NCBI GenBank assembly: GCA_031422295.1
Contig: JANOQM010000058.1
Coordinates: forward strand, 31,847-95,846
From: JANOMH01 sp031422295
Lineage (GTDB): Bacteria > Pseudomonadota > Alphaproteobacteria > Rhodobacterales > Rhodobacteraceae
Reading direction: 5' to 3'
DNA length: 64,000 nt
Of this stretch, positions 18,105 to 26,528 are shown piece by piece; positions within the stretch are counted from its first letter, which is position 1; each line of letters begins with the position of its first letter. Below the pieces are notes generated by a model. That model did no database searches, was not told the DNA's origin, and saw only the letters and a program-made list of their open reading frames with translations. Made by a program: the position numbers and the translations under genes.

Positions 18105-18354
18105 ACCAGAGCAGGCCAATGGTCCGGCTGACACTGCGCGGCCACAAAGCCGGCAATAATCCACTAATCCTACAGGCCCTTTTCGGCCTAACTCTGCCGA
18201 TTTTGCCGCTGATGACGGATACGTACGGTGGATTGTTGAAGTCTTTCATACAACCGCCCCAATCACGCCCAAAGATCATCGCAATTTTGGCTGAGGTTGC
18301 AGGTGAAAAGTAGGGTCTACACTTTGGGCCAAGCAGCACTTTTGAGGGAATTTC
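18105..18354. promoter_or_regulatory. Upstream region of the beta-helix/PKD gene
   Basis: These 250 bp hold no credible gene. They probably contain the promoter for 18355; a GAGGGAA ribosome-binding site lies 6 bases before its ATG. No clear promoter boxes were assigned. Confidence 0.3.
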
Positions 18355-20640
18355 ATGGCAAGTACAATCACCGTCTCAACGTTGAACGGGCTCTATTCCG
18401 CGTTGGCCAAAGCCACCGGCGGCGAGACGATCCTGCTGGCGCCGGGCGATTACGGTAAGCTGTCTTTGGGGTCAAGATCGGGCTTTGACATCACATTCCC
18501 TTCGAATGTCACCATCGCCTCGGCCGATCCGAACAAACCGGCGGTGTTTTCGCAGATGGATCTCAGCGGGGCGGCAAACCTGACGCTGGACGGGCTGACC
18601 TTTGATTACACATTCAAGCCCGGCGATGCGATCTACACCCGCCCGTTCGCTGTCAATGCATCGGATAATATCACGATCCGCAACTCGACCTTTGACGGCG
18701 ATGTGGCCTCGGGTGTCTCGGCGGTGGATAATGGCTATGGCTTTGCAGTCGGCCTGTCGGTGCGCGGATCAACCGGGATCAAGGTAGAAGACAACGAGAT
18801 TTTCAACTTTCATCGCGGCATGACGGTTTCGGAAAGCGGCAACCTGACGATTGTCGGAAATGACATTCATTCGATCCGCTCGGATGGCATGGACTTTGCC
18901 GAGGTCAAGAATGTCCTGATCGCAGAGAACACGATTCACGACTTCCGCGGATCACTGGCCTCCACTGACCACCGCGACATGATCCAGTTCTGGACCAATG
19001 GCACCGACAGCCCCAGCGAAAATATCATCATCCGCGGCAATACACTTGATATCGGCACCGGCACTGCGACGCAGTCGATCTTTATGCGCAATGATCTGGT
19101 GGACCGCGGTCTGGCCGGGACCGAAATGTTCTACCGCAATGTCCTGATCGAGGAAAACGTCATCGTCAATGCCCATGCGCATGGCATCACCGTGGGCGAA
19201 ACTGCGGGTCTGGTGATCCGCAACAACTCGGTGCTGCATAATGATGGCCGCAATGCCGACGGGGCCGATCAGGCAGTGGAAATTCCCCAAATCACCGTGT
19301 CCCGCGATGCGACCGGTGTCATCATCGCCAATAATGCCACCGGGGGCCTGAATGGCTGGTCGGGTCAGGCCGGCTGGCAGGTGCGCGATAATGCCTTTGT
19401 GCAGGATCAGAACTATCAGGCCCCGGGCTATTACGGCAATATTTTCATCAGCACCTCCTTGCAAACGACTGGTGGCATTCATGATTTCCGCGCAGTCGAA
19501 GGCGGGATGCTGGACCGTTTGGGCGCCGGTGCAACCCAGACCCGGGACAGCAGCGACGCCGCAGTGAATGCACAGTTCCACGTCACCAGTGTTGCAAATC
19601 AGGCCGACACCCGGATATTTGATGCCTCCATGTCCGCCGATAACATCAGCGCTTTGCCCACCGGCACCGTGTTTCAATGGAATTTTGGCGATGGCACCTT
19701 TGCCAAAGGCACGGTGGTCAGCCATTCCTATACCCAAGGCGGCACCTATAATGTGACGCTGACCATCCTGCAGCCTGGCGGCATCACCGATACTGTAAAA
19801 CTGCCCGTGCCCGTCGCAGGCTCGCATATTCTGTCAATGACCGCGGACAAGGGCTTTGTCGCCTATGAGGCGGGGGCCGAAATTGTACTTGCCCTGCCCA
19901 AGGCGATGACTGCAGAGGGTCTGCAACTGGGTGCGACCGGCGTGCAAGCCACGGTGAACCGGGCCCATGTGGTCGATATTCTGGGGGCCGAAGATTTCGG
20001 CATCAGCCTGAAACTCGATGCCGATGTCGCCAATACTTCGGGCGAATTGTTCCGCCTGCATGGCAGCTTTGTCGCGTCGGTTGACAGCAAGGGAGAACTT
20101 TCTTTCCGGGCCTTTACCACCGAAGGCGAGGTCAAAGTGCTGACCAAAGGCGCCCATCTGAGCGATACCCTGAATCACAGCATCAATATCCGGCTGGTTG
20201 ACGGGCAATTACAGGTTCTGATTGATGGCAAACTTGCCGGGGCGGCGGCGATGGAGGGCACGCTGCTGTCCAGCAACGGCCAGAACCTCGTTTTCGGCAA
20301 TCCCTGGGGCGGCCGTAACTTTAACGGCGATCTCAAGGCCTTTGATATCGTCAAGGATGCCAGCGACTTTCATAAAATCGCCGAAACCACGATCATCCAA
20401 AATCCGTTCCAGTCGCTGGACCCTGTTTCTGCCAAGACATCCTTTCACACGTTGATTGTCGACAGCCGGGTGTCAGATCTCGATACGCTGACAGCAACAT
20501 TTGTGAAAAACCGCGACACGTTCGAAAGACCCCGCGAGGATCAAGCAGATGATGCCGCCCAGAATCACCGCGTTGATGCACCCTTGGGTGACCGGTTCGA
20601 GTTTCTGACCCAGCATCAGTCAGATCACATTCTGTCCTGA
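18355..20640 (+). CDS. Beta-helix/PKD protein, probable type I secretion substrate
   Basis: This 761-residue protein has no signal peptide. It opens with a beta-helix at residues about 1-390 (ALAKATGGETILLAPGDYG, DMIQFWTNGT, QSIFMRNDLVDRGLAG), very close to the Sec-exported paralogue at 1038. A PKD domain sits at about 400-490 (FQWNFGDGTFAKG) and a LamG-like domain at about 520-670. The tail contains APLGDRFEFL and ends DHILS, like the 928-residue paralogue. The gene lies right after the type I secretion genes on the same strand, the arrangement used for dedicated substrates, for example Rhizobium PrsDE and its glycanases. It is therefore inferred to be an extracellular polysaccharide-modifying or -binding protein. 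Confidence 0.75.
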   Translation: MASTITVSTLNGLYSALAKATGGETILLAPGDYGKLSLGSRSGFDITFPSNVTIASADPNKPAVFSQMDLSGAANLTLDGLTFDYTFKPGDAIYTRPFAVNASDNITIRNSTFDGDVASGVSAVDNGYGFAVGLSVRGSTGIKVEDNEIFNFHRGMTVSESGNLTIVGNDIHSIRSDGMDFAEVKNVLIAENTIHDFRGSLASTDHRDMIQFWTNGTDSPSENIIIRGNTLDIGTGTATQSIFMRNDLVDRGLAGTEMFYRNVLIEENVIVNAHAHGITVGETAGLVIRNNSVLHNDGRNADGADQAVEIPQITVSRDATGVIIANNATGGLNGWSGQAGWQVRDNAFVQDQNYQAPGYYGNIFISTSLQTTGGIHDFRAVEGGMLDRLGAGATQTRDSSDAAVNAQFHVTSVANQADTRIFDASMSADNISALPTGTVFQWNFGDGTFAKGTVVSHSYTQGGTYNVTLTILQPGGITDTVKLPVPVAGSHILSMTADKGFVAYEAGAEIVLALPKAMTAEGLQLGATGVQATVNRAHVVDILGAEDFGISLKLDADVANTSGELFRLHGSFVASVDSKGELSFRAFTTEGEVKVLTKGAHLSDTLNHSINIRLVDGQLQVLIDGKLAGAAAMEGTLLSSNGQNLVFGNPWGGRNFNGDLKAFDIVKDASDFHKIAETTIIQNPFQSLDPVSAKTSFHTLIVDSRVSDLDTLTATFVKNRDTFERPREDQADDAAQNHRVDAPLGDRFEFLTQHQSDHILS

Positions 20641-20665
20641 GCTTTTGCCCGTGATATACCCCCGC

Positions 20666-20698
20666 GACCTGTTCGGATCAGTCTGATCCGAACAGGTC
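20666..20698. terminator. Strong 15-bp inverted repeat between convergent genes
   Basis: GACCTGTTCGGATCA (20666-20680) and its exact reverse complement (20684-20698) flank a 3-base loop. The right arm and loop code for the last residues of ugd and the left arm overlaps its TGA stop. It lies between the convergent ends of the beta-helix gene and ugd, so it could end transcription from both sides. There is no T-tract, so intrinsic termination is not certain. Confidence 0.6.
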
Positions 20699-21853
20699 AC
20701 GGGTAAACACCTTATCTGCCACATCTGCCAGTTCGGCGGCATTGCGGTTGGCCACGATCACATCGGCGCAGGCCTTGAACGCGGCCAGATCATGCATCAC
20801 CCGGGAGCCAAAGAACTGCGTCTCATGCAGTTCGGGTTCATAGACGACAACCGCGATCCCCTTGGCCTTGATCCGCTTCATGATGCCCTGCACCGAACTT
20901 TCGCGGAAATTATCCGACCCCGCCTTCATCAGCAGCCGGTAAATCCCGACGCAGGCCGGGCGGCGGGCCAGCACTTGTTCGGTGATGAAATCTTTGCGCG
21001 TGCTGTTGGCGGCCACAATCGCCTGAATCAGGCTCTGTGGCACGTCTGAATAATTTGCCAACAGCTGTTTGGTATCCTTGGGCAGGCAATAGCCACCATA
21101 GCCAAAGGACGGATTGTTGTAATGCGACCCGATCCGCGGGTCCAGACCGACCCCTTCGATAATCTGGCGCGATTGCAATCCATGCGACAGGGCATAGCTG
21201 TCCAGCTCGTTGAAATAGGCCACCCGCATCGCCAGAAACGTATTGGCAAACAGCTTGATCGCTTCGGCCTCAGAGGCTTCGGTGAACAGCACCGGAATAT
21301 TCTGCGCCACCGCCCCCTGCTGCAACAGGGCGGCAAAGGTCCGGGCCCGGTCGGATTGTTCACCGACAATGATCCGGGCAGGATGCAGGTTGTCATACAA
21401 GGCCCGGCCTTCGCGCAGAAATTCGGGCGAAAAGATCACCTGGCTGGTGTTCAGCCGCCGGCACAGCCCTTGGGTAAAGCCCACTGGCACCGTCGATTTG
21501 ACCACAATCGTGGCGGTCGGATTGACCGCGATCACGGCTGCAACCACACGTTCGACAGTTGATGTGTCAAAAAAGCTTGTCACCGGGTCGTAATTCGTCG
21601 GCGTGGCGACAATCACGAAATCCGCCCCGGCAAAGGCCGCCTGCGCATCGGTGGTGGCGGTCAGGTCCAGCATCTTGCCCTGCAGATAGGCCTCCAGCTC
21701 GGGGTCCGAGACCGGACTTTGGCGAGCACTCAGCAGGGCCACCCGGGCCGGATCAATATCGGTGGCGACCACCGTATTATGCTGGGCCAGCAGGACGGCA
21801 TTGGACAGGCCGACATAGCCGATCCCGGCCACTGCAATCTTGGGTCGTTTCAT
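20678..21853 (-). CDS. ugd: UDP-glucose 6-dehydrogenase
   Basis: This 391-residue enzyme oxidises UDP-glucose to UDP-glucuronate with two NAD+. The N-terminal Rossmann domain begins KIAVAGIGYVGLSNAVLLAQ. The catalytic region has FSPEFLREGRALYDNLHP, and the active-site Cys lies in GYGGYCLPKDTKQLLANY. The length matches the short form found in Enterobacteria and many roseobacters. It supplies the glucuronate expected by the GlcA-transferase-like gene at 47839-51009 and possibly other uronic-acid steps. It is transcribed leftward, downstream of parB but with a 98-bp gap, so it may have its own promoter. The stop lies in a 15-bp inverted repeat. Confidence 0.95.
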   Translation of the reverse strand: MKRPKIAVAGIGYVGLSNAVLLAQHNTVVATDIDPARVALLSARQSPVSDPELEAYLQGKMLDLTATTDAQAAFAGADFVIVATPTNYDPVTSFFDTSTVERVVAAVIAVNPTATIVVKSTVPVGFTQGLCRRLNTSQVIFSPEFLREGRALYDNLHPARIIVGEQSDRARTFAALLQQGAVAQNIPVLFTEASEAEAIKLFANTFLAMRVAYFNELDSYALSHGLQSRQIIEGVGLDPRIGSHYNNPSFGYGGYCLPKDTKQLLANYSDVPQSLIQAIVAANSTRKDFITEQVLARRPACVGIYRLLMKAGSDNFRESSVQGIMKRIKAKGIAVVVYEPELHETQFFGSRVMHDLAAFKACADVIVANRNAAELADVADKVFTRDLFGSD

Positions 21854-21951
21854 GATCTGCGCATCACATCAAAAGGGCCGTTCGGGCGGGCGGTCGGTTG
21901 ATCTGACCTGCCTATATGCCGGATCGGGCCGATGAGAAACCCCAAGCCCGC

Positions 21952-23190
21952 CTACCCCAGCCGGTCCAGCAGCGCCTGCGCTGCGGCTTCCAGCCGATCA
22001 CGGTCAAACTGGGCCAGATCGCGGTTCAGGCGCAGCTCGATCCGGCCATTCGCCACATTACACTGGACCGGGCCATAGGCGCTGCGCAGCTGAAAGCTCA
22101 GCTTTGTCCCTCCGGCCACCGGCGGCAGCAGCGCAAAACCGCGCGGCGGGGCGGCGAATGGCACACGCGGCAGGGCGGGCAGGCTGGGGTCGCGGGTGGG
22201 TTCGTCCAGATCGACATCGCGGGTATAGCGGCGCAGCACATCCAGCTCGTCACAGACCCCCCGGTTATCGCCCCAGCTTTTCAGTTCGACCCGGATCATG
22301 CGCGCCGTCTCGGGTTCGATCTCCAGCCGCTCGGACAGCGCCAGCCCCAGATTGCGGGGAATTTCCGAGGCGAACAGCAGGTTCTCGCCGAGGGCCTCGA
22401 TCACCCGGATAAACCGGCGGATATAGCTGCGTTTAGAATAGCTGGCCGACCCAAAAAGCTGGGCTACCACCTTATCAGGGTCTGTTTCTGTGGTTCCGGG
22501 ATCCATCGCATAATGGATCGCCATCTGCGCCATTTCGGCAAAGGATATATCCTTGCGCACCATATTCTCATCGACCATCTGCCGGTAAAGCCGCTCCAGC
22601 GTGTCACCCTGCGCGATGATCACGGCGGGGATCGTGCCAAAGCGCGCGGCATCATCCGTCTCGGCCAGCAGCGCGCGGTAGGCCTGCAGCCTGCGAAACC
22701 CCTGCACCAGCTCATAGCGGCCATCCGGCTGTGCCTCGACACGGATCGGATTGGACAGGCCGACCTCGCGGATTGACGAGGCCAGCTCTTCCATCTCGCG
22801 GTCATCAAGGCCGGCGCGCGGCCGGGCCCGGTCGCGGGTCAGTTTCCAGGTATCGATCAGGTCCAACCCGATCAGATCAGTGATCAGCCCCAGGGCTTTC
22901 AGCCGCACATGTTCATGCGCCAATGCATCATTCTCGGCCCGGATCTGTGCCTCGACCACGGCCCGGGCGCGCAATGACCCTGCGGTTTCATGAATGGCAC
23001 TGGCCATCGGGCCGCGCCGCACGGGCGTCACCGGGGCCGGTTTTTTCTGGCTTTCAGCCATGTTAGTGTCTGTTTCAGACCTATCTTCACCGTTCAGATC
23101 ACTGTCCAAATCACTGGCCAGATCACCATCCAGATCACTGGCCAGATCACCCTCCAGATCAATATCAAAACCGCGGCGCTTCTTGCTCAT
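21952..23190 (-). CDS. parB: Plasmid partition protein ParB
   Basis: This 412-residue centromere-binding protein has the ParB/Spo0J N-terminal domain at about residues 90-220. LASSIREVGLSNPIRVE and LVQGFRRLQAYRAL are the ParB box II equivalent (GFRR instead of GERR), and VDENMVRKDISFAEMAQMAI is box III. The following region (YSKRSYIRRFIRVIEALG) resembles the KorB-like helix-turn-helix. The N-terminal 35 residues hold acidic repeats (LEGDLASDLDGDLASDLD) made by a duplicated 24-bp unit. ATG at 23190 is chosen because it overlaps the parA stop (ATGA), giving coupled translation. It probably binds the palindromes at 23505 and 24661. Confidence 0.88.
   Translation of the reverse strand: MSKKRRGFDIDLEGDLASDLDGDLASDLDSDLNGEDRSETDTNMAESQKKPAPVTPVRRGPMASAIHETAGSLRARAVVEAQIRAENDALAHEHVRLKALGLITDLIGLDLIDTWKLTRDRARPRAGLDDREMEELASSIREVGLSNPIRVEAQPDGRYELVQGFRRLQAYRALLAETDDAARFGTIPAVIIAQGDTLERLYRQMVDENMVRKDISFAEMAQMAIHYAMDPGTTETDPDKVVAQLFGSASYSKRSYIRRFIRVIEALGENLLFASEIPRNLGLALSERLEIEPETARMIRVELKSWGDNRGVCDELDVLRRYTRDVDLDEPTRDPSLPALPRVPFAAPPRGFALLPPVAGGTKLSFQLRSAYGPVQCNVANGRIELRLNRDLAQFDRDRLEAAAQALLDRLG
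23111..23158. repeat. 24-bp in-frame duplication in parB
   Basis: Two adjacent near-identical 24-bp units (TCACTGGCCAGATCACC type, 23111-23134 and 23135-23158), with partial copies on both sides, encode the acidic repeats near the ParB N-terminus. Confidence 0.75.
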
Positions 23191-24518
23191 GATGTGGTCT
23201 CCGATCCCTGATCCAACCCGTCCCAGCCTTGCAACACCGACCCTTTGAACTCGCCGTAGGCCCGGTCGAAACTGCCCCGTGCGCGGCGCCATGTCTCGCG
23301 CGTCATCTCGCGGTAGTCGATTTCATAGACCGAGGATAAAAACCGCCCCGACTGCTCCACAGCCCGGGTCATTTCAATCGGATGCGTCGCCAGATGGGGG
23401 CCAAAAACCTTACGAAAGGCTTCATACATCGCGCGGTGCAACTCGTTTCCCGGCTCAAACCGGGTCATCAGAAACCGGATGTCGCAAAAGGTTTTGGGCA
23501 GCAAAACCTTCCCCGCGGGGAAGGTTCCTGGACTATTCGGCCCATATCCCTGGGCCAGATCACCCAAGGCTTCGGACAATTGCCCAATGAAACTGGTGGT
23601 GCTGTCATATTCCCAATAGCCGGGGCCGGATGGCACATACAGCAGGTCGGCGGCAAACACCGCATTCATCGACTGATACCCAATCGCCGGCGGGCAATCG
23701 AAAATGATCAGATCATAGGCCTCATCAGCCAGGCTATCCAGATAGCGGGACACGGCGGCAAAAAACGTCCAGTCCGGGTTCAGATGCCGGTATTGGGCGC
23801 TGGCAAATTCGACAAAGGCGGCATTGGCGCAGGACGGGATAATGTCGATGGTGCTCCAGGGCGTCGGTTTGATGAAATCGGCGGTTTGCAATTGTTCCAG
23901 CCCCAGATCGCGGATCGATGCGGGCAGGCGGCGCTGCGGCAATTGCGTGCCAGAGGCCGCCCCGCTGGAGGCCGCATTCATCCGGTCCGTCTCGTGGATC
24001 AGGTCGCGGGCAATGATCCCCCAGACTGTATGATCCTCGGTCACATCGGTCAGGCCCATCGCATGGCTCAGCGTCGCTTGGGGATCAAAATCAATCGCCA
24101 GCACCCGGTAGCCGTCCAAAGCGGCGGCATGCGCCAGATGCAGCGCCACGGTGGATTTGCCCGCCCCGCCCTTGAAATTGGCAATCGCGGCGCGAAACGC
24201 CCGTTTTCCGGCGGGGCGGGGTGGCATCAGCGATTTGCGGTTGACCGTCATGCGGCGGCGCAGAGTATTGATTTCGTCCAGCGAAAACCAATGCTGCCGG
24301 CCTTCGGCCTCGACCTGTCCCACCGGCAGGGTCGGATCGGCGGCAAGGCGGCCCCGAAAGGTGGATTGATTGATCCCGAAAATCAGTTCGGCCACTTCCC
24401 AGCTGGAAAACCGGCGCAGGGTCTTTTCCATCGCGGGGCTATAGGTTTGCTTGCGGATATGCTGCTGCAGTTTCAGCGATTGCGCCTGCAGGGCGGCAAG
24501 ATCGGTATGGGTGAACAT
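23187..24518 (-). CDS. parA: Plasmid partition ATPase ParA
   Basis: This 443-residue type Ia ParA has an N-terminal helix-turn-helix region (residues about 35-110: FSSWEVAELIFGINQSTFRG, WFSLDEINTLRR), used in relatives for autorepression. The deviant Walker A is FKGGAGKSTVALHLA, A' is VLAIDFDPQATLSHAMGL and Walker B is DLIIFDCPPAIGYQSMNAVF. It moves ParB-parS complexes on nucleoid DNA. ATG at 24518 is used; upstream in-frame codons cross repeats and an operator-like palindrome and show no conservation. A 22-bp palindrome lies inside the coding region (23505-23526), encoding TFPAGKVLLP, which looks like an insertion relative to the family. Confidence 0.9.
   Translation of the reverse strand: MFTHTDLAALQAQSLKLQQHIRKQTYSPAMEKTLRRFSSWEVAELIFGINQSTFRGRLAADPTLPVGQVEAEGRQHWFSLDEINTLRRRMTVNRKSLMPPRPAGKRAFRAAIANFKGGAGKSTVALHLAHAAALDGYRVLAIDFDPQATLSHAMGLTDVTEDHTVWGIIARDLIHETDRMNAASSGAASGTQLPQRRLPASIRDLGLEQLQTADFIKPTPWSTIDIIPSCANAAFVEFASAQYRHLNPDWTFFAAVSRYLDSLADEAYDLIIFDCPPAIGYQSMNAVFAADLLYVPSGPGYWEYDSTTSFIGQLSEALGDLAQGYGPNSPGTFPAGKVLLPKTFCDIRFLMTRFEPGNELHRAMYEAFRKVFGPHLATHPIEMTRAVEQSGRFLSSVYEIDYREMTRETWRRARGSFDRAYGEFKGSVLQGWDGLDQGSETTS
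23505..23526. other. Candidate parS site 1 (22-bp palindrome, inside parA)
   Basis: This is a perfect 22-bp palindrome with half-site AACCTTCCCCG. An identical copy lies at 24661-24682. Perfect 14-22 bp palindromes repeated near parAB are what ParB centromere sites look like. This copy lies in the parA reading frame. Confidence 0.6.
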
Positions 24519-24700
24519 GGTTTGCCTGTGTTTGCCTGTGTTTGCCGGGTTTTTGCGGACGTAGATTCCGGTTTTCTGGAAATCTACGCTGAGTCGCGGC
24601 AAATGGCAAAAGCCAAAATCGGCCCGTATCACAGTCCAACCGGACCACTGGTGGCCGCAAAACCTTCCCCGCGGGGAAGGTTTTGGTCCCGCATCCGAGT
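24519..24700. promoter_or_regulatory. par control region: tandem repeats, inverted repeat, second parS candidate
   Basis: The 182 bp between the two ParA-like genes contain three items. First, two exact copies of TTTGCCTGTG and a third partial one (24521-24547) just upstream of the parA start. Second, an inverted repeat with arms GTAGATT and AATCTAC (24561-24587), a likely ParA operator. Third, a perfect palindrome at 24659-24684. The layout suggests autoregulated parAB transcription from here. Confidence 0.55.
24659..24684. other. Candidate parS site 2 (26-bp palindrome)
   Basis: The core 22 bp (24661-24682) equals the palindrome at 23505-23526. Here symmetry extends to 26 bp with flanking AA/TT. 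It is intergenic, between the second ParA-like gene and parA, the usual place for a plasmid centromere. Confidence 0.65.
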
Positions 24701-26035
24701 CTATCCGGCCCGATCAGACTCTGAAACCGCCGCCGCATCCTCGGCCCAAAGCCCGGTCAGAACCCCGGCCAGCCCGCGCCAGGCGGCATCGCAGCCGTCG
24801 CGCAGCGGGCCATAGGCCAGCCGCCCGACAGCGCGGTAATCCAGCGCATAAAGATGTGCTGCCTGTCCGGCGGTGATCTGCGGCACGATTGGCAAGGGGG
24901 CGGGCAGCAAAGCGGGCAGGGGGGGCAGCGATTGGGTGGCGGTGGCCTGGGTGACGGTGGCCTGGGTGGCGGTGGCTTGGGCGGGGCCAATCTGCAACCC
25001 GACAATCCGGCGCCAGCCCGCGCGTGGCGGCACCTGCCCCAGCGCCCGCGCGGTCATTGTGGCCTCGGCCTCTTGCAGCGCCATCGCCCGGGCCAACCCG
25101 GCCAATCCATCCGCGACCTGGCCCCCCCTACAAGGCACCAGCAGCACATCTGCCGATGACAGCACCGCCAGCACCAGTGGCCCCAGCCCGCGCCCGGTGT
25201 CGCACAGGATCAGGTCATAGCGGCTGCGCAGCCCCGCGCGGTCCAGGGCGGCGGCCAGGGCGCGGGCCGGGTGCCAGCTGCGCAAGCTGCGACACCAGCC
25301 CGCAATCTGCATATCCGCCAGCAGCAGGTCAGGGCTGGCCGCGATCACATCCAGACCCGGCCATGCGGTGGGCCGGATCAGGGCCGTGGCATCTGTGGCC
25401 GCGCCGTCCAATGCGGCAGCGATCACCTCGTCCATCGGCACAGGCGCCTCGCCCCGGTCCAGACGGCTGGCATTGACGCCCCGCAGATGGACGCCGCAGG
25501 ACCGGGCGATTAACGGCAGCAGCGATGTCGCAGGCGGGGCAGGGGGCTGTGTGGCCCCCCATTGCGCGCCCAGTTGTGGGGCCAGTTGCCCCGCCGGATC
25601 AGCATCCAGCACCAGCACCCTGTAGCCCGCCAGTGCCGCCGCACAGGCCAGATGCAGCAGGGCGGTACTGCGCCCCGACTGGCCCTGCGGCCCGGTCAGC
25701 GCGATCAGCGGGGCGCGGGCCCCAGTTGGGCGGCGCGGCACATAGGCCTTGCCCCAGCCGGCACTGCGCGCCGACACGACGGCGAAATGCTGCCGCAGGG
25801 CGGCCACGTCTGACCAGCTAAACCAGCGCGTCCCGCCCTCGGCCCCGGTCCTGCCCTGTGGCAGATCGGGGTTCTTGCCCAAGACCCGGCGCAGATGTTC
25901 GGGGGCCATCGGCAGGATCCATGTGGTGATTTCCCAGATTGAGACATCGCGGGGAACTGCTGCCGCAGGCGCATTCCCCTGCGGGCTGGCCGCAAAGGCC
26001 GCAAGGCTGGTCAAAGGTGGGGTGAATAGCTCCAT
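24701..26035 (-). CDS. ParA-like protein with degenerate P-loop
   Basis: This 444-residue protein shares the whole ParA layout with its downstream neighbour. It has an N-terminal HTH/WFSWSDVAALRQH region, a P-loop region, LDADPAGQLAPQLGAQ at the A' position and LILCDTGRGLGPLVLAVLSS at Walker B. The P-loop reads TGPQGQSGRSTALLHLA, so both the signature Lys and the invariant GK Lys are changed (GK to GR). Normal ATP hydrolysis is therefore doubtful. A Gln-Ala-Thr linker from 15-bp repeats (24936-24980) lies near residue 355. It sits between repA and parA on the parA strand and may be a regulatory or DNA-binding paralogue produced by duplication. Its frame is intact, which argues against simple decay. 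Confidence 0.75.
   Translation of the reverse strand: MELFTPPLTSLAAFAASPQGNAPAAAVPRDVSIWEITTWILPMAPEHLRRVLGKNPDLPQGRTGAEGGTRWFSWSDVAALRQHFAVVSARSAGWGKAYVPRRPTGARAPLIALTGPQGQSGRSTALLHLACAAALAGYRVLVLDADPAGQLAPQLGAQWGATQPPAPPATSLLPLIARSCGVHLRGVNASRLDRGEAPVPMDEVIAAALDGAATDATALIRPTAWPGLDVIAASPDLLLADMQIAGWCRSLRSWHPARALAAALDRAGLRSRYDLILCDTGRGLGPLVLAVLSSADVLLVPCRGGQVADGLAGLARAMALQEAEATMTARALGQVPPRAGWRRIVGLQIGPAQATATQATVTQATATQSLPPLPALLPAPLPIVPQITAGQAAHLYALDYRAVGRLAYGPLRDGCDAAWRGLAGVLTGLWAEDAAAVSESDRAG
24936..24980. repeat. 15-bp tandem repeat, three copies, in the ParA-like gene
   Basis: Three units of GTGGCGGTGGCCTGG type run from 24936 to 24980 and encode a Gln-Ala-Thr repeat on the minus strand. 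Confidence 0.8.
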
Positions 26036-26288
26036 AGGATACCAATATCATGTAAATATACGCATGTCTTATTTTTATCGTAACATGCTACTTTTGTCCC
26101 AACATCGACTGCCACTCTGCTGTTTCTCTTATGTTTTTCTAAGCCTCTGTTGTGGCTTTCAGGTCGGTCTTTCCGATCTTTGGGTGTTATCTGTATGTTA
26201 TAAGCTGGTTAAGCCCTGCTGATCTGCGGTGGCACCATCATATTGGTCCATCTAATCAGGGCGTTGATCGGCGATCATTGGGGTGCAG
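26036..26288. promoter_or_regulatory. AT-rich origin flank and promoter region of the ParA-like gene
   Basis: This 253-bp stretch is clearly more AT-rich than its neighbours (for example ATATCATGTAAATATACG). It has a 6-bp inverted repeat GCATGT (26062-26067)/ACATGC (26083-26088). Next to iterons, an AT-rich tract is expected as the DNA unwinding element; it also must hold the promoter of the leftward ParA-like gene. No gene is seen. Confidence 0.55.
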
Positions 26289-26348
26289 CGATTCCGAAAC
26301 CCCGATCAGGCGATTCTGAAACCCCGCTGGACCGATTCTGAAACCCCG
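26289..26348 (+). repeat. Iterons of the replication origin (three 22-bp-spaced copies)
   Basis: CGATTCTGAAACCCCG (first copy with C for T) starts at 26289, 26311 and 26333, exactly 22 bp apart, two helical turns. A fourth diverged copy (tgAAACCCCG core) starts at 26421, exactly 88 bp or four units after the third. Phased direct repeats just upstream of the initiator gene are the binding sites of RepA-type proteins and define oriV and copy control. Confidence 0.85.
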
Positions 26349-26400
26349 AGAGCGGGCGGTACAAAATAGCTTGGCCGGTGCGGGCCTGCTGGACGGGTCC

Positions 26401-26409
26401 TGTGGATAA
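26401..26409 (-). promoter_or_regulatory. Consensus DnaA box
   Basis: TGTGGATAA, the exact reverse complement of TTATCCACA, lies between the iteron block and repA. Host DnaA commonly assists iteron plasmids through such a box. Confidence 0.8.
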
Positions 26410-26528
26410 CTTTAACCTGGTGTCAATGAAACCCCGAATCGCAGCTGTGCGCGGAGGGGGCAAAATGCGGAACTGTGCAGACCGGGCAAACCGGCGGCAG
26501 GAACCGGAGCAGAGGCAGGCAGGCCGCT

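Noticed and set aside
26041..26222. Plus-strand frame crossing the AT-rich origin flank
   Set aside because: It overlaps the start of the ParA-like gene, encodes a Cys/Leu-rich sequence without family features and fits non-coding origin DNA better.
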